A DNA stretch of 64,000 bases from Diprion similis (taxonomy: Eukaryota > Arthropoda > Insecta > Hymenoptera > Diprionidae): positions 19,432,031-19,496,030 of the forward strand of contig NC_060106.1 in NCBI RefSeq assembly GCF_021155765.1, read 5' to 3'. Positions 34,851-48,012 of this stretch are shown here, piece by piece. The translations under genes were made by a program, and so were the position numbers. The first letter of the stretch is position 1, and every line of letters begins with the position of its first letter. The notes under the pieces were generated by a model that ran no database searches, was not told the DNA's origin, and saw nothing but the letters and a program-made list of their open reading frames with translations.

Positions 34851-37800
34851 GTCCTGTTCTATCAATGTCCGAAGTTTTCTAATAATGCCACGATACGTTG
34901 ATTTACCTATCTAAAGAAGCTAAAGTTACTATATTAGCAATAAACTTTCACACTATGTACTCGGATTCTGTATCCTACTTTTACCGACCGAGTTCGATGA
35001 TCCAGGAAACTACTGAGGTAGAACGAGATTAGATTAGGGAACCTGACGGATAATAACGATATTGGCATTGATTTACTACGAGAAAAGGCTATTTGAACGC
35101 GATACGAATAACTACGAACTGAGTGCAGACTTAATTATAATTCCAGAACTAAACTGCATCGTTTGTTTCAACTTTTAATAAAGTTTTCGAGATGATTGAA
35201 ATATTGATCGTCTCGGTAGGTATCGGCGAGATGATTACAAGGACCAGAGATTCTTGTCGACGCTCGCGGACATAAGTTTCGATTTGATGTTATGGTTATA
35301 TACCAACTACATAATAACAGCTGCTGAATCCAAATCGATGGGTCATTCCGATGACCAATACAGTTTTAATTCGCAGCCCGTACGTAAAGATATATACATA
35401 AATTCTTAAACGTTGCCAGCATTGCGATTAGATTCATGAACAGCCTGATGTACACGTATCCACATTTTATACTCGTGTATATATGTATACAGCGATCGGC
35501 TGCAAGCAATATTCCGCAATTCATATCTCATTTGGGCCAAATCCGGGTTGAACGGATTTAATCGTTCACCTTTCTACGGACACTTTGCGAAAGAATTGTG
35601 TTTAATATTGTACAGATCGGTTACTTGTGTAAGTTTTGGAAATCTCCAAAGGTCGATCTTGTAGCTCCAACTGCAATACGTGCAACCATACACACGTTTT
35701 ATACATTATACATCATACATCTGAAGAGCATTCACCTTGCACGGCTGAATCTACGTAAGCACCGCGAGCTTCTTAATTGAAAAATTACCGATACAGTTTG
35801 GTGGAGTTCAAACGTAAGCCGACGACACGAGTTGTTATCTATAAATGATCTGATAACAGTGATAATCATTGACCATTATTGTCGAAACAGTGGTAAAAGA
35901 CCGAGTGGCAAGTATTTTCTTTCTCTCTCGGAAAGTAAAAGTTCAAAGTCCGAATCAAAGCAGGTGACAAAATTTAGCAAAATATGAGCGATTTTTGTAA
36001 TTAGCGAGATAAAGCTATAGGAAATTTGTGAACGAGAGATTGTCGTTCGAGATGCGAGGCACATAAGCCGATATTATTAAGATTTCCATGCCAAACAAAC
36101 GATCCAGTTGAGCGAATGAGAAGATAAATAGGTGTAAGAGTTACGTGCAAGATTTTTTGAGGCGCGATATCAATATTTATTATACATGAGTATACATGCG
36201 CAATGTACTATTGGCTGAAGAAATACGAGCGTCAATCTTAACTTACGGTAGAAACTTAAATGCAACAAACGCGCTGTTTGCCTGTAAAAAGATCGGATTA
36301 ACTACATGTAAAAATAAAACCGTCAAAAATGTGGTTTGTCCACTTTTCTCATTATCATAACTCCGCATCAAAATTCAAAGCCAGTTTGCGGCACTTGTGG
36401 TTTGCAAAATCGCCACTGTGAACGACACAAATTAGTCAAATTCCCAGCGCCATCTTACAGATAAATCTAGAACTACGATCCCGTGCTTGTACCAGGGTGC
36501 AAATGGTTAAATACAAAATTACCGACTCAAGTTCATAACTTTACAGGATAATAAACGTCAACTTTTTATATACGTGAAGTCACAACTGATAGGCGAAATC
36601 TACAATAAACAGTCTAAGTGGACCACAATTTTTTTGAAGTAAACAGTACAAATGTGTAAATATATAAAAAAATGTTATCGATTTCACCTAGAGATAAATT
36701 CGAGAATCTGAGGTAAGAATGGTTTCGGTCGATAAAAAAGGCACGCCTCGCAACGCAACGCGTGTCGGCTAACTGAATAGTTAGACAGTGGAAACTCATC
36801 GAATGACGAGATTTTTTTTTTCAGGTTACGCAGTCGCCCAACTCGGTATGCGAGTAATCATCGCACAGCGCTGAATTAATGGCCGCCTTGTTCCGAGAGT
36901 GCATATTCTGTTTTTCTCTGGTTAATTTATCGTTATACAGTGACTCGTGAGTGAAAAACCTAATACTTGAAGACATACGGTGAGTATGAATTCAACGAAG
37001 AAGAATAACTTGACCGCAAAGGCCGAGCGCCCGGAGCTCTAGACGTAGGCAATAATAAACGCTCTTCGAAACGTGGTCAAAAATTCACGGCCGGCGATTT
37101 GTTTTCGTCAATTCAATCCAGCGCGTTCCTTCTCTGTACGAAAATTCTACTAATCATCCAACGGATATTCCCCGGATTGCACCAGCCTACCCCACGGAAA
37201 ACAGTCACGACGCTTGATCGGCTCACGTTTTCACCCTCCAACCTCCTGTCAATGATCGGCTGCATCTTACTCCGGAAAAAAGAAAAGAATCAAGACATGA
37301 AATTACGTGCATGTAGATTTGCGCTATTTTTTCCTCCACGCCGCTCGTTTCTTCGACTCAATTTTCTCGCTACCTCCGTTCGACGATCTTTCCTTTTTGT
37401 CACAAGATACCGTCAAGACTCTGTATTGCTCCGAAATCCGTAAACAGGGAATTGGCCACGTTTTTCCGCGAATTTTTACCACCTCACACATTTCACCTCC
37501 GACTACGTGTGTGTGCAACTTTTTAGGGTGATACCACGCTCGCCGCGGATTTTCCGAGTAATAGAAACAAAGCAGAAGAAAGCAGAAGAAAATCGAGTGG
37601 TAAAAGTAGCGAAATTTACGAGGCCTCAACTAATCGATATCTGATTCAATTCGAAATTTATCAGTGGGGCAATATTATCTATGATAAGGCTGGCTCTATT
37701 CCAGTGACATGATTGAGATAACCTATTGAGCCACAGCTGGTTATATGATAATGAATATTATTACTTTGATTAGTTTCATTCATTCCTAAATGACATAGTG

Positions 37801-39003
37801 AATCTCACGTTGATATATCTGCCATTCAAAATCCATTACAAATCTAGGCAAAGTCATAAAAATTTGTCGTATGATTTTTTATTAACTAATCGATGTTTGG
37901 AACAACGTCAAATGATACCAACATAATTTGTTGCTCGTGTACTAGCAGCACTGCATCTCGGTTGAAGATCCATGTTGCTTAATAATAGCAACTCTGCCGC
38001 AAGCTTTCTCGCAAGTCTATTTTGGGACTAGTTAGAGGTAGTATGACGTTTGGTCGGAGTGTCGGAGTTTGACAGGTGTTGAAGAAAAATGCAATTCATT
38101 CTCTAGATTATCCACGTATTTCATTTTGTTGAAAACACCTGCGCTTGGTTGTTTCTCGGTTTTCATCTTGCCAAGTTCATTCCATATTTACTATCCAAAA
38201 CATCGCACGAATGAGAATTTTTCGACACGTATCATGCCCAGGGTTGTGAATATATTTGTCGAGGAATGTCTGTCGGTATTTATTTATTAATACACTCTTC
38301 ATGTTTGTCGGTCGTTGCTTAAAACTCGTGTCAACGTTTCACTACTTGTAATTGCACTGAACGATTTAATTATCAAAATTAGTTTCGTCGTTATCATTGA
38401 TATTTGCCAGATCAAAAATTTATATTATTCTTCTATTGATTTAGAAACCTGCAGGAGAATGTTTTTTTCATATTTTAGAGTAAGATAGTAAGACTGATGC
38501 ACCGAGTAAAATGCAAAAAAAAGATAGTTTGTCAAGTCATTCGTCTATTTTCTGAGTGATCACTAAAGACTAGATTAGCAAGTACAATCATTGAAATCTA
38601 ATCTGAAAGTCCTAGCGTTTGAAGCTGAAGATAACCGGTAGTAAAGTCAGTATCAAAGCATCACATGCTCAAGTGGGGTGTGACATCAGCTTGTCTACAA
38701 TAATGCATTTCAAAAATTTGAATAAAGTAAAGTTTCTCGTGTCAAACGGATGAAATTCGTCCAACCAGAGATAACGATGCAAGGAAAAATGCACAAGTGC
38801 TATATTCTGGTATAATAAAATCGGTGAATTATGGGAAAAACTACCAATTTCATCATATTGTTAAGGATATTTCAGGATTTGCAAAATGATTTCCAACTGC
38901 TTGAGATCGTATGTACATCTATTTTTATACATGAATATTCACGCTTTGCTTATAGTGCTGCTGTGGCGATAGCAATAGCGATACCAACAGCGGCAACACC
39001 GGC
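34851..39003. other. Intergenic; likely holds 5' untranslated exon(s) of GMPS
   Basis: No coding exon recognised. A patch near 36830-36990 is a candidate upstream exon. It ends in two strong donor-like sites (GTGAGT at about 36948 and 36980), and an acceptor-like CTTATAG at 38955 precedes the GMPS start codon. The connection is inference. Confidence 0.3.
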
Positions 39004-42000
39004 ATGGAAAAAAGCGCAGATGGCCTGTTGTTTCGCACAGAGAGAAACAACGGAGTCGACGACACCGTCATGAGGGTGGTGGGGTTCGACGAACGAGTTG
39101 CTATTCTAGACGCGGGTGCTCAGTATGGGAAGGTGATCGATCGCAAAGTTCGGGAACTCTGCGTTCATAGCGAAATAATGCCACTTGACACACCTGCATT
39201 CACCCTCAAGGAAAAAGGATACAAGTAAGTATCTGCTGCATTCTGTACTCTACATTTTATACTAAATTTCATTGAAATATATATATATTTTTTTCACGTA
39301 TTTACTGACCACCAGCTATACATTTTTAGCGTTTGTATTTTTCATCCGCCACTTGGATTTTTCAGAGCTATTATTATCTCTGGTGGACCGAGTTCTGTTT
39401 ATGCCGAAGATGCACCTCGGTACGATGCGGGCATCTTTCGAATAGGTATTCCCGTTTTGGGTATATGCTATGGTATGCAGATGATGAATAAAGAATTTGG
39501 TGGAACCGTTATTAGAAAAGAAGGACGAGAAGATGGTCAATATTCAATTGAAGTCGATAGCAAGTGCCTTTTGTTCAAGTAAGTACTGGGAGTTCTAAAT
39601 CTTGCAGCATTTTCTAACACGCTAATTATAAAATATGATAATCCACTTTTCGTTATTTCAGGGGACTGGAAAAGGAACAAATGGTATTACTCACGCATGG
39701 AGATAGCATAGACCGAGTAGCAGACTGCTTCCGATCCACTGCTGTATCAGGAAACGTTGTGGCGAGTATCGCGAGTGACAACATGAACTTGTATGGCGTA
39801 CAGTTTCACCCGGAGGTAGATTTAACACCAAATGGAAAAACCATGCTGCACAACTTTTTATTCGGAATTGCCGGCCTCACAGGGAATTATACTCTTCAAG
39901 GTCGCGAAGCGGAGTGCATTCAGTACATCAGGGATACTGTTGGCAACAACAAAGTCTTAGTAAGCATACAATAATGCGATTTCATATGTAATCGAAGAAA
40001 GTGATTTGCATAGTTTGTACTCAAATGAAATAATCTTACTCTCTGCAGTTGCTTGTGAGCGGCGGTGTTGATTCGACGGTATGTGCGGCGCTACTTCACA
40101 AGGCTTTGCGCAAGGAGCAGGTGATCGCTGTGCACATAGATAACGGGTTTATGCGAAAGGGTGAAACACCATTCGTAGAGCAAAGTTTAGCTCAGTTGGG
40201 ACTTAAGTTAAGAGTAATAAATGCCGCGCATCAGTTTTTCGAGGGTACAACGACGGTACCAATGGATAATGTCAATCTAACCAACAGCAGTGCTTCCAAT
40301 AACAAAGTCTGCTTAGGAGGACCAAGAACCAGACTAACCAAGATGCTGTGCGCCACTGCGCAACCTGAGGAGAAGCGTAAAATAATTGGTGACGTTTTTG
40401 TACGAGTTGCTAATGAAGCAATGATGGAAATGGGGCTAAAACCCGAAGAGGTTTTTCTAGGTCAAGGCACTCTCAGGCCCGACCTTATAGAAAGCGCCAG
40501 TAGTCTAGTAAGCGGTGAGTTGAAAAAAATTGCCTGAAAATTCATCAAGTTAACAGTATTTATCACCTACTGCTTAGTTCATTTTTATATGTCATTGGTA
40601 AATACATGATTTTCAAAAATCATTTACAGGTAAAGCAGACACAATAAAAACCCATCACAACGATAGTGAATTAGTAAGAGCCTTGAGGACGCAAGGGCGC
40701 GTAGTTGAACCCTTAAAGGACTTTCACAAAGACGAAGTTAGGCAGTTAGGATGTGATTTAGGATTACCGTCACCACTCGTTACACGGCATCCCTTTCCAG
40801 GACCAGGATTAGCAATACGAATTCTTTGCACTGACGAACCCTTCATGGATAAAGATTTTTCAGAAACGCAGGTATCAAGGCTTGTTTGTGTAACAAAACA
40901 ATCATATCTCATTACCTTTCTACTTTGATAGAATTGTGGTAATCTGATAAAATTTTGTACAACGTTACCCAGGTAATAGTGAAGATAATGGCAGAATACG
41001 AACAAATGTTACAAAAAAAACACGCACTACTTAATCGTGTTGAAGGAGCGACTGGTGAAGCTGAGCGCCAACACTTGAGACGTGTTTCAAGCCGGCATCA
41101 TATTGCTGCAACTCTCCTGCCTGTTCGTAGCGTTGGTGTTCAGGTATGTTACATAAGTGATTGGTTATATTACTTCAGATGACCTAGTAAAATGTTGAAA
41201 AACTTTGAAATCATGATTCACTCGTGCAATAGCAATTTAATTTCTGCCCGTTATGTAGTCCATAACTTATTCGACACTTCACAAACACCTGGAACTTTTT
41301 TTTTTTCAGAAGAACAGTAGAAGATACATTTTTCGAACTTAGGTACAATTTAGAAACTCTGAAACATGTTCATTACTAATATCTATTGTATTTTACATAT
41401 TAAAAATGTTTAGGGAGACCGACGGAGTTATAGCTACGTAGTTGGATTATCAGTGAAAGAGACTGCCGGAGAAGGAGTAAACTGGGAGGACATGTTATTT
41501 TTGGCAAGACTTATACCGCGTGTTTGCCATAATGTGAATCGTGTTTGCTACATATTTGGTGAGTTGGTTCATCACCCGGTGACAGACATTACCCCAACGT
41601 ACCTGACGGCCAATGTCGTCGCTACTCTACGACAGGCCGACCATCTAGCCAATCAAATTTTGGCTTCTAACGGATGTTTACAAAACATCAGCCAAATGCC
41701 AGTCGTTCTCATCCCGGTACATTTCGATCGCGATCTGGCACTTCGAGCACCTTCGTGTCAGCGCTCCATAGTCCTAAGGCCATTCTGCTCCAACGATTTT
41801 ATGACCGGCCGGCCAGCAATTCCTGGCAACGAGTTACCCATGCATGTAAGTTCATTAGTTTGAAATATTCATTCATTGAATTGGTATTTTGTAAAGCTAT
41901 ATTCCGATCATCTCGAAATTAAGAAACAGAGGATAGCAATTTTAACATAAAAATTATACAGATCGGTCCAAATATATCAAACCTAAAGTCGTTTGGACTT

Positions 42001-42221
42001 GTTCTAAACCACAGACACAATTTTGGAACTCAATCTTGGAATTGGTTTTTTCTTCAAAATCAAGTTTTCTTTTATACAAAATGAAACAGCCGATTAAATT
42101 TAACGTTTTCTTTTTCTAGGTGGTGAATAAAATGGTAACAGAAATATTAAACGTGCCTGGTATTTCACGAGTTCTCTATGATCTGACGTCTAAACCGCCA
42201 GCTACAACCGAGTGGGAGTAG
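39004..42221 (+). CDS. GMPS: GMP synthase (glutamine-hydrolysing)
   Basis: It makes GMP from XMP, ATP and glutamine in the cytosol, the last step of guanine nucleotide synthesis. Exons 39004-39224, 39366-39578, 39662-39959, 40049-40514, 40630-40871, 40973-41143, 41414-41845 and 42120-42221 join in phase to 714 aa, close to the animal length of about 690. The N-terminal half is a class-I glutamine amidotransferase with the triad Cys108 (LGICYGMQ), His194 and Glu196 (GVQFHPEVD). It is followed by the ATP pyrophosphatase P-loop SGGVDS at 248-253, the [13 protein letters not shown] segment and the C-terminal dimerisation domain ending in [12 protein letters not shown]. The animal-type insertion (exon 6 and the start of exon 7) is present. 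The first ATG lies about 35 residues before the conserved [18 protein letters not shown]; a later Met in the same exon is an alternative start. The gene is convergent with REV1, whose stop is 450 bp away. The Drosophila orthologue is burgundy. Confidence 0.96.
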
Positions 42222-42671
42222 CAACGTTGTTTCGATTTGAACTTCTACCCCTTTCTATTTTTTCACCACCCTTGCGCGTAACAACAAGAAAAGCAACAAA
42301 GAAAGAAAAAAGAAAAAAAATACTAAGAAACAAATGAAAAAATCCTATATTTAAAAAAAAATATATATATTACAAAAACATATATACGAAGTTAACAACT
42401 TCCTGCCAATACATAGCAAGCAATTCCCATTTTTCTTTTTTCGTCTTCTAAATTGATATACATGTATAAAAAAATCTACCATTCATTACAATAACTCATG
42501 GCTGATAGAATAACATTATCGCGTTACCTTCAAATTCGTACACTATTCTTCAAAAGTATGCCAGGTAAGTGTTTCTTATGTACATGTATATATCAAATCT
42601 GACTTTCTTTATTAAGATATATAAGCTACTTTGATTGATCTAATGATAATTCACCTATGTTTGATATCATG
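42222..42671. other. Shared 3' region of GMPS and REV1
   Basis: The two convergent genes end 450 bp apart, so their 3' untranslated regions lie here. A minus-strand AATAAA at 42608-42613, about 60 bases after the REV1 stop, is a likely poly(A) signal. No clear AATAAA is seen for GMPS on the plus strand. Confidence 0.6.
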
Positions 42672-45600
42672 TTATGTGTCTTCACTATTACTGCAAGTAA
42701 CATGTTCACAATCGATTGATGGTACCATTAAACTGCTGTCATACGTAGCCAACATGTGATGCTGGACATGTTCGACAGTTTTTCTGTACGCTCGGTGCCA
42801 AACACAAAGTTTGCTTTTGCTGATGAATCTGCGTAAACAAAGAGAAGTTGAATCGTTTTGAATAATATCAGGGTTTGATAGTTTTATCGGCAGCAAATTC
42901 TTATAGGATCTTCTAAACGTATCGAAATATTTGTAATTTAGTTTGAGTATATCGGAATTATGTTCGAAATTTTGTCTTTTTTTCAATCAATAGCTTTTTA
43001 TTCAATTATTTTTATTTACCTGTGCATGGTCTTCAATAAAACATGCAAATCTTCAATACGTTTTTCCTTCGGTAAACTGCTGAGAAACGTGGTAAACGCT
43101 AAAAAATCCACTTCGTTTACGGAATCTGATTTAGATATCCAATTTTGAATCTGGATCTTGACCTGAAAGATTATCTTGAATTAGTAATCATCAATATAAA
43201 GTGGAAGGTATAATTAATTGATAATAAGTCGAATTCGTATTCCATGTTTCACATCATCAAATATTCAAATCATCTGATATATTGATGAAATGTAAAAAAG
43301 TCATCAATAAATTTTGATCTTTGGATTACAGTCGATTAGATGATGTTTTCACACATCTATTTATTCCAGTTGTGGAGATACTGATTGAAATTTTAACTTC
43401 ATGAGCTAAGATGCTGAAAATAAGGTTCCAGCAATGTGTGAATTGAGTATTTTATGGATCTAATATATTTTTATCGTGTTTGTAAATTTATTTAACGGTT
43501 GCTTTACGTTTCCAAGCTGTATCTATGACCGTAATACGGTAATATATAAAGTTTCGTGATAAATTTCTTGGTTTTAATATTAGTGTGTGAATCGTCAAAT
43601 TAAGTTCTCTTTCTAGCTCCCTAGTTAATTTATATCAATAAAACTGAGTAAGAAATATTCTCACTCAATACAGTTTCTCCCTTGCAGACTTCTTACAGAA
43701 AAAGCCAGCTGTGTATTGACAGTCGCTTTGATTTTCGTCGACAACTGTGTTAATAATAAAATAGATAATTGTATGCATGGATGCCTTGATATTTGTATTG
43801 CTATTATTACAAAATTATATATTCAACATAGATATTGAACGAGATTTCGAGATGAAAAAAAAAATACTTGAATATACTACAAATATCTGATAATCCAGTG
43901 TAAATATGTAGAAATTGAAGAAAAAAAACTAATATTTATTATACTGCAACGTAATCCCATTGAATATTGATATAGTCAGGCCGATATTAGAGAAAACCAT
44001 TTTAACTTATTAATTATTATCTATCACATCACAATTATTGTACCAATATTATTATTTTTCTGTCATAATGCATTAAACATATTAAAAATAGTTGATTATT
44101 ACTCTTTGTCTAGCCAAGTGTACATTCTTGTTGTTTACCTCTAAATATCTATCTCCTAAAAGGTTTAAAAAATTTAGTTTGACAAGATCCTAATGAAAAT
44201 TTTGAAATCCCTTGAAACAATGTTATTCACGTTTGAAAAATATTTCCAATAGATAAAATTCAGACGCAAGTCAAATTATTCCTATTCTTAAATTATTCAT
44301 AGGTACCTCTTTTAATGAAAGATCTATTAATTCCTTGACTAGAAGTTTCAGTAATGCTTTCTGATCTTCAGGATCTCCAGATTTTGCTGCCATGCTCAAT
44401 GACATAATATTATGAGTCGCATTTTCCTTAATCTTACTCTCATTGTCTGACGTATCAAGTTTTAGCGGCTCTGCTGCAGGGCTGTGATTGTTATCTAAAA
44501 CTTGTTGTTTTGGCTCGGAAGACTTTTTTAAACTGTTAGTATTACTTACTAAGATGTTTTTTTTATTTTTACTAATCTTACTGCTCTTTCCATTGTCACT
44601 AACTTTAGATTTCATTGACCGTGTAGCTTTCTGATTCACTGTTGATTTGCTTGTTGCCGTTACATTCTGTTTAGGAATCAAAACATTCTTGTTATTCATT
44701 TGTGCAGAAATCGAATTTTTCTCCAGCTTCTTAGAAGCACAGTAATCTTTAACGTCATTCTGTATATCTTTTGGCAATTCTGCCAGAACATCTGGATCAA
44801 CCTGTGAAATCGATAAATTGGCCTCATCGATTGGTGATTTATCACGAACTTCGTTATTGATTGCGTTTGCACTGGATCCTGGAATTGTAAGTTGTTTAGA
44901 TTCGTTTGCCTTGGCCCGATATTCGTTCAATATTTCATTTCTAATGTCATCTGGAAGCTCAAGGAGGACAGCAAGATCAACTTCTTGAATTGGAGGCATC
45001 TCAGATTTTTTCGGTTTCTCGATATTTGGTTTCGACTGCTTAAAATAGGAATCCTGCTTTTTCTGAATTAGAGGAGTGTTTTCCCGATTTTTTTGAATCG
45101 GAGGTGGATTTTCTCGATTTTTCTGGGTGGAAGGTAAAATCTCCTGCTTATTCTTTACCCTCGCAACTTGAGACTTGGCAGCATCCATTATCTCCTTTCT
45201 AATTTCTTCAGGCAGTTCTGCCAGCACAGACTCGTCGATCTCCTGCATCAGCAGATTATTTTCAATATTATTGGGTTTACTTTCAGGTTTACTAGAACTT
45301 GACTGTTGATCAGTAAACTGATCATCATTTTCAGAAGTTGTATATCGCAGACTATTATTTTCTTTACTGATCGCTGATCCTCCACTTTCAACTGAGCCGG
45401 AAGTTGGAACTACCTTTTTTTCACTAGAAATCGATGGAGTACTCTGTATAGAACCAACTAAGCTTGTTGAATTCACTGTACTTACAGAAACTGGAGGGCA
45501 TTGCTTAGAATTAAGGAGAAAGCCGTGCAATCTCCCAAATTTAGATTCTTTTGGTACATTTTGGATACTCAAAATCTCTGGTTTGTTTTTGGAACTAGGT

Positions 45601-48012
45601 TGTTGCGCTTTATTAATGAATGCCATTAAATTAGATTTTCCACTACTTTTGGTGGATTCTAATCGAGAAATTTGTATTCCCACTCCCCGAACATCCTCTG
45701 GTATTTGTTGAAGTTGATTCCATAGGCTGAGAACTTCTCTACAATAAGAAATGTAAAGTTTAATTAGATTCGGGAGGTTTATTAGCAAGCTTTGAATGAA
45801 AGAAATTATTGTTCACTCACTTAGCAATGATGGACAAGTCGTTGACAGGTGCAATGAGATTTTTGGACCTGGTTATATGGTCACAGAATCCATGGCCCAT
45901 ATATTTTGCCGTTTCAATAGGCGCATTCTTCGATCTAATCATTAGCTTCAAAGTGACACATCTACCTTTTACATTGGCTTTCATAAGCCTATTGCAAACT
46001 TCTTCGGATAATTGTTTCAAAAATTTATCAGCATCGGTCGCACTTTCAAATCTTATTCCGTAATTGACTTCAGCGGAAACTGACTTTCTGACATGCTCCA
46101 AATTCAATTTTGTATTATCTATACCGCGGCTCATATTGTAAACCATTTCTCCAGTTTTTTTACCCAGCTCTTTCTGTAACTCCCGTATGGCTACGCTCTG
46201 CAACTCAGCACATGTGAAAACTCCCATTCCATTCAATTTGTGGGTCATTGTGGCACCAACACCTGATTGACAGAAAAATAGAATCATGTTTTTATGGTTT
46301 TGAAAAAGACGAGTTCACGCTGCGTTGCTTTAATACATACCTGGCAAATCTCTGATATTAATGGTACTCATGTATCGTCGAACATCTTTATGCTCTAGGT
46401 AAAATTGTCCATCGGGTTTAGCTTTCTTTGTTGCTAGTCTAGCCTGTAATTTATTTCCACCAAATCCAGTAGAAACAGGGCATCCAGTTTTTTCGGTAAT
46501 CTGTTTTCTTATAATCTGAGCAAACTCCATTGGTCGCAGGCCGGACTCAGATATGATTTTTGTGCAATCGGCATACATTTCATCACAACTCACCGCCTCG
46601 ATGTCCAAAGTGTAAGTTGCCACTATGTCGTACAAAGCGTAAGAGACTTCTTTGTAGCCTTCGAAGTCATAGGGAATAGTTTTAAGATCAGGACAAAGTT
46701 TCAACGCTTGACCTAAGAACATCCCATTCTTGAGACCAGCTTTCCTTGCTTCGTAAGAACATGACGCGATTTCAGATAGCGAAGCATTTTCATAGTGTTT
46801 ATCGGTCACAGTGCTCGGCTGCTGATCCTTCTCTTCTACCTTCTGTCCCTTGTTCAATTTCTCCTTAAACCTCTCCTTATACATTTTCATTTCTATCTCA
46901 CGCGCACTTGCGTTCTGAGGAGCTTTGTTGCCCTTTGCATGCGTCACAGCCACGGGAAGACCCTTCAATTCAGGCCTATTTCTCAGCCCGACGGAAACAA
47001 AGAAGCAGTCCATATCGATGTGCATTATGACTGGCTCCTGTTTTGCAGTTTTCTCATCTAAGGATGAATCGATCAAATCTTCTTCGGAGTCTGAATTCAT
47101 TGGATCCAAAGTCTCTGGCATCCGTTTAGGTCTCTTCAATTTCTTGAGACTCTCAAGTCCTGGGAATGACTTGTCACTCTTATCTCTGAGCTCGTTAATA
47201 TAATCCTTAAAGACTGCTCCCATTGTAGAAATATGATGCAGCCTTGAATTATTGTAAAACTCTGATAAGAACTCTGGGTTTTTAGTGGAGTTGACTGACC
47301 GACTTCCACCCTCCTTTGCAGGAGAATCTTGTTTAGAAACCGTATTTGGTTTAGAACTCTCTGGATCTACCACCTTACTCTTCATTCTATTATCATCTAG
47401 AATGACTTGATCTTTGCTGGTTTCCAATTCTGGTGACAATTTGGCGGTTGTCGCTGCAAAGGCCAACTTGGGCTGGGTTTTAGTGTGATTAGAGTACAGG
47501 AGATAATCCTGGTAGTTGAGAAGCTTGCCAGTCTTAATGCTGTCTGTAATCCATTCAGGTTTGCAAATCGGCAATGGGTTTTGGCTCTTTTTATACATCA
47601 TGATCTTTGAATATGGCAAATTTGATGCTATTATATGCGTTGTCATCCGTGGACGCATGTAATGGTGATAGACACCGTTGTGCTCCATCATAAGAAGCCG
47701 CAGTTCATCAGCCGACGGCTTTGTATAACCATTAACGAATATGCAAATTCCCTGGAAAAGCGTTGAGTTATTTTTGAACTCGACCGCTGCTCTTTCCTGA
47801 AACTGTTCTTCTAGCTTCGCCTTTTTAGCCGCCATGTATCCACCCTGAAAAATGTTTGCAAATGATAAGTAAACTGAAATGTAAAGGTGTTTTTATTGAA
47901 CAACGAAAGAAATTGATATTTTGCTCACCCATTCCTCGAAGCCCGTGGGAGCCCAGGCTTCCCTGTTTTTTCGCTTCGACGTCATATTTTCGTTCCTGGT
48001 ACGATCTAACAT
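42672..48012 (-). CDS. REV1: DNA repair protein REV1 (Y-family polymerase)
   Basis: REV1 is a deoxycytidyl transferase and the scaffold of translesion synthesis in the nucleus. Minus-strand exons, in order: 48012-47929, 47844-46341, 46262-45821, 45738-44307, 43162-43020 and 42828-42672, giving 1253 aa (human about 1251). Visible parts: FEEWGGYMAAKKAKLEEQF at the splice of exons 1 and 2; a BRCT domain at about 57-146; the REV1-specific SEFYNNSRLHHIS; the catalytic MHIDMDCFF at 302-310 and SCDE at 447-450; the little-finger region KSVSAEVNYGIRF; and three ubiquitin-binding motifs at about 843-863, 929-950 and 989-1010 (each with LPxxI). The last two exons carry the C-terminal domain that binds REV7 and other Y-family polymerases (VKIQIQNWIS, then VWHRAYRKTVEHV). 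They are short and easy to miss, but their phases match exactly. The donor after exon 4 (GTACCT) is weak. The start is the first ATG in the frame; another Met lies nine codons later. Confidence 0.95.
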
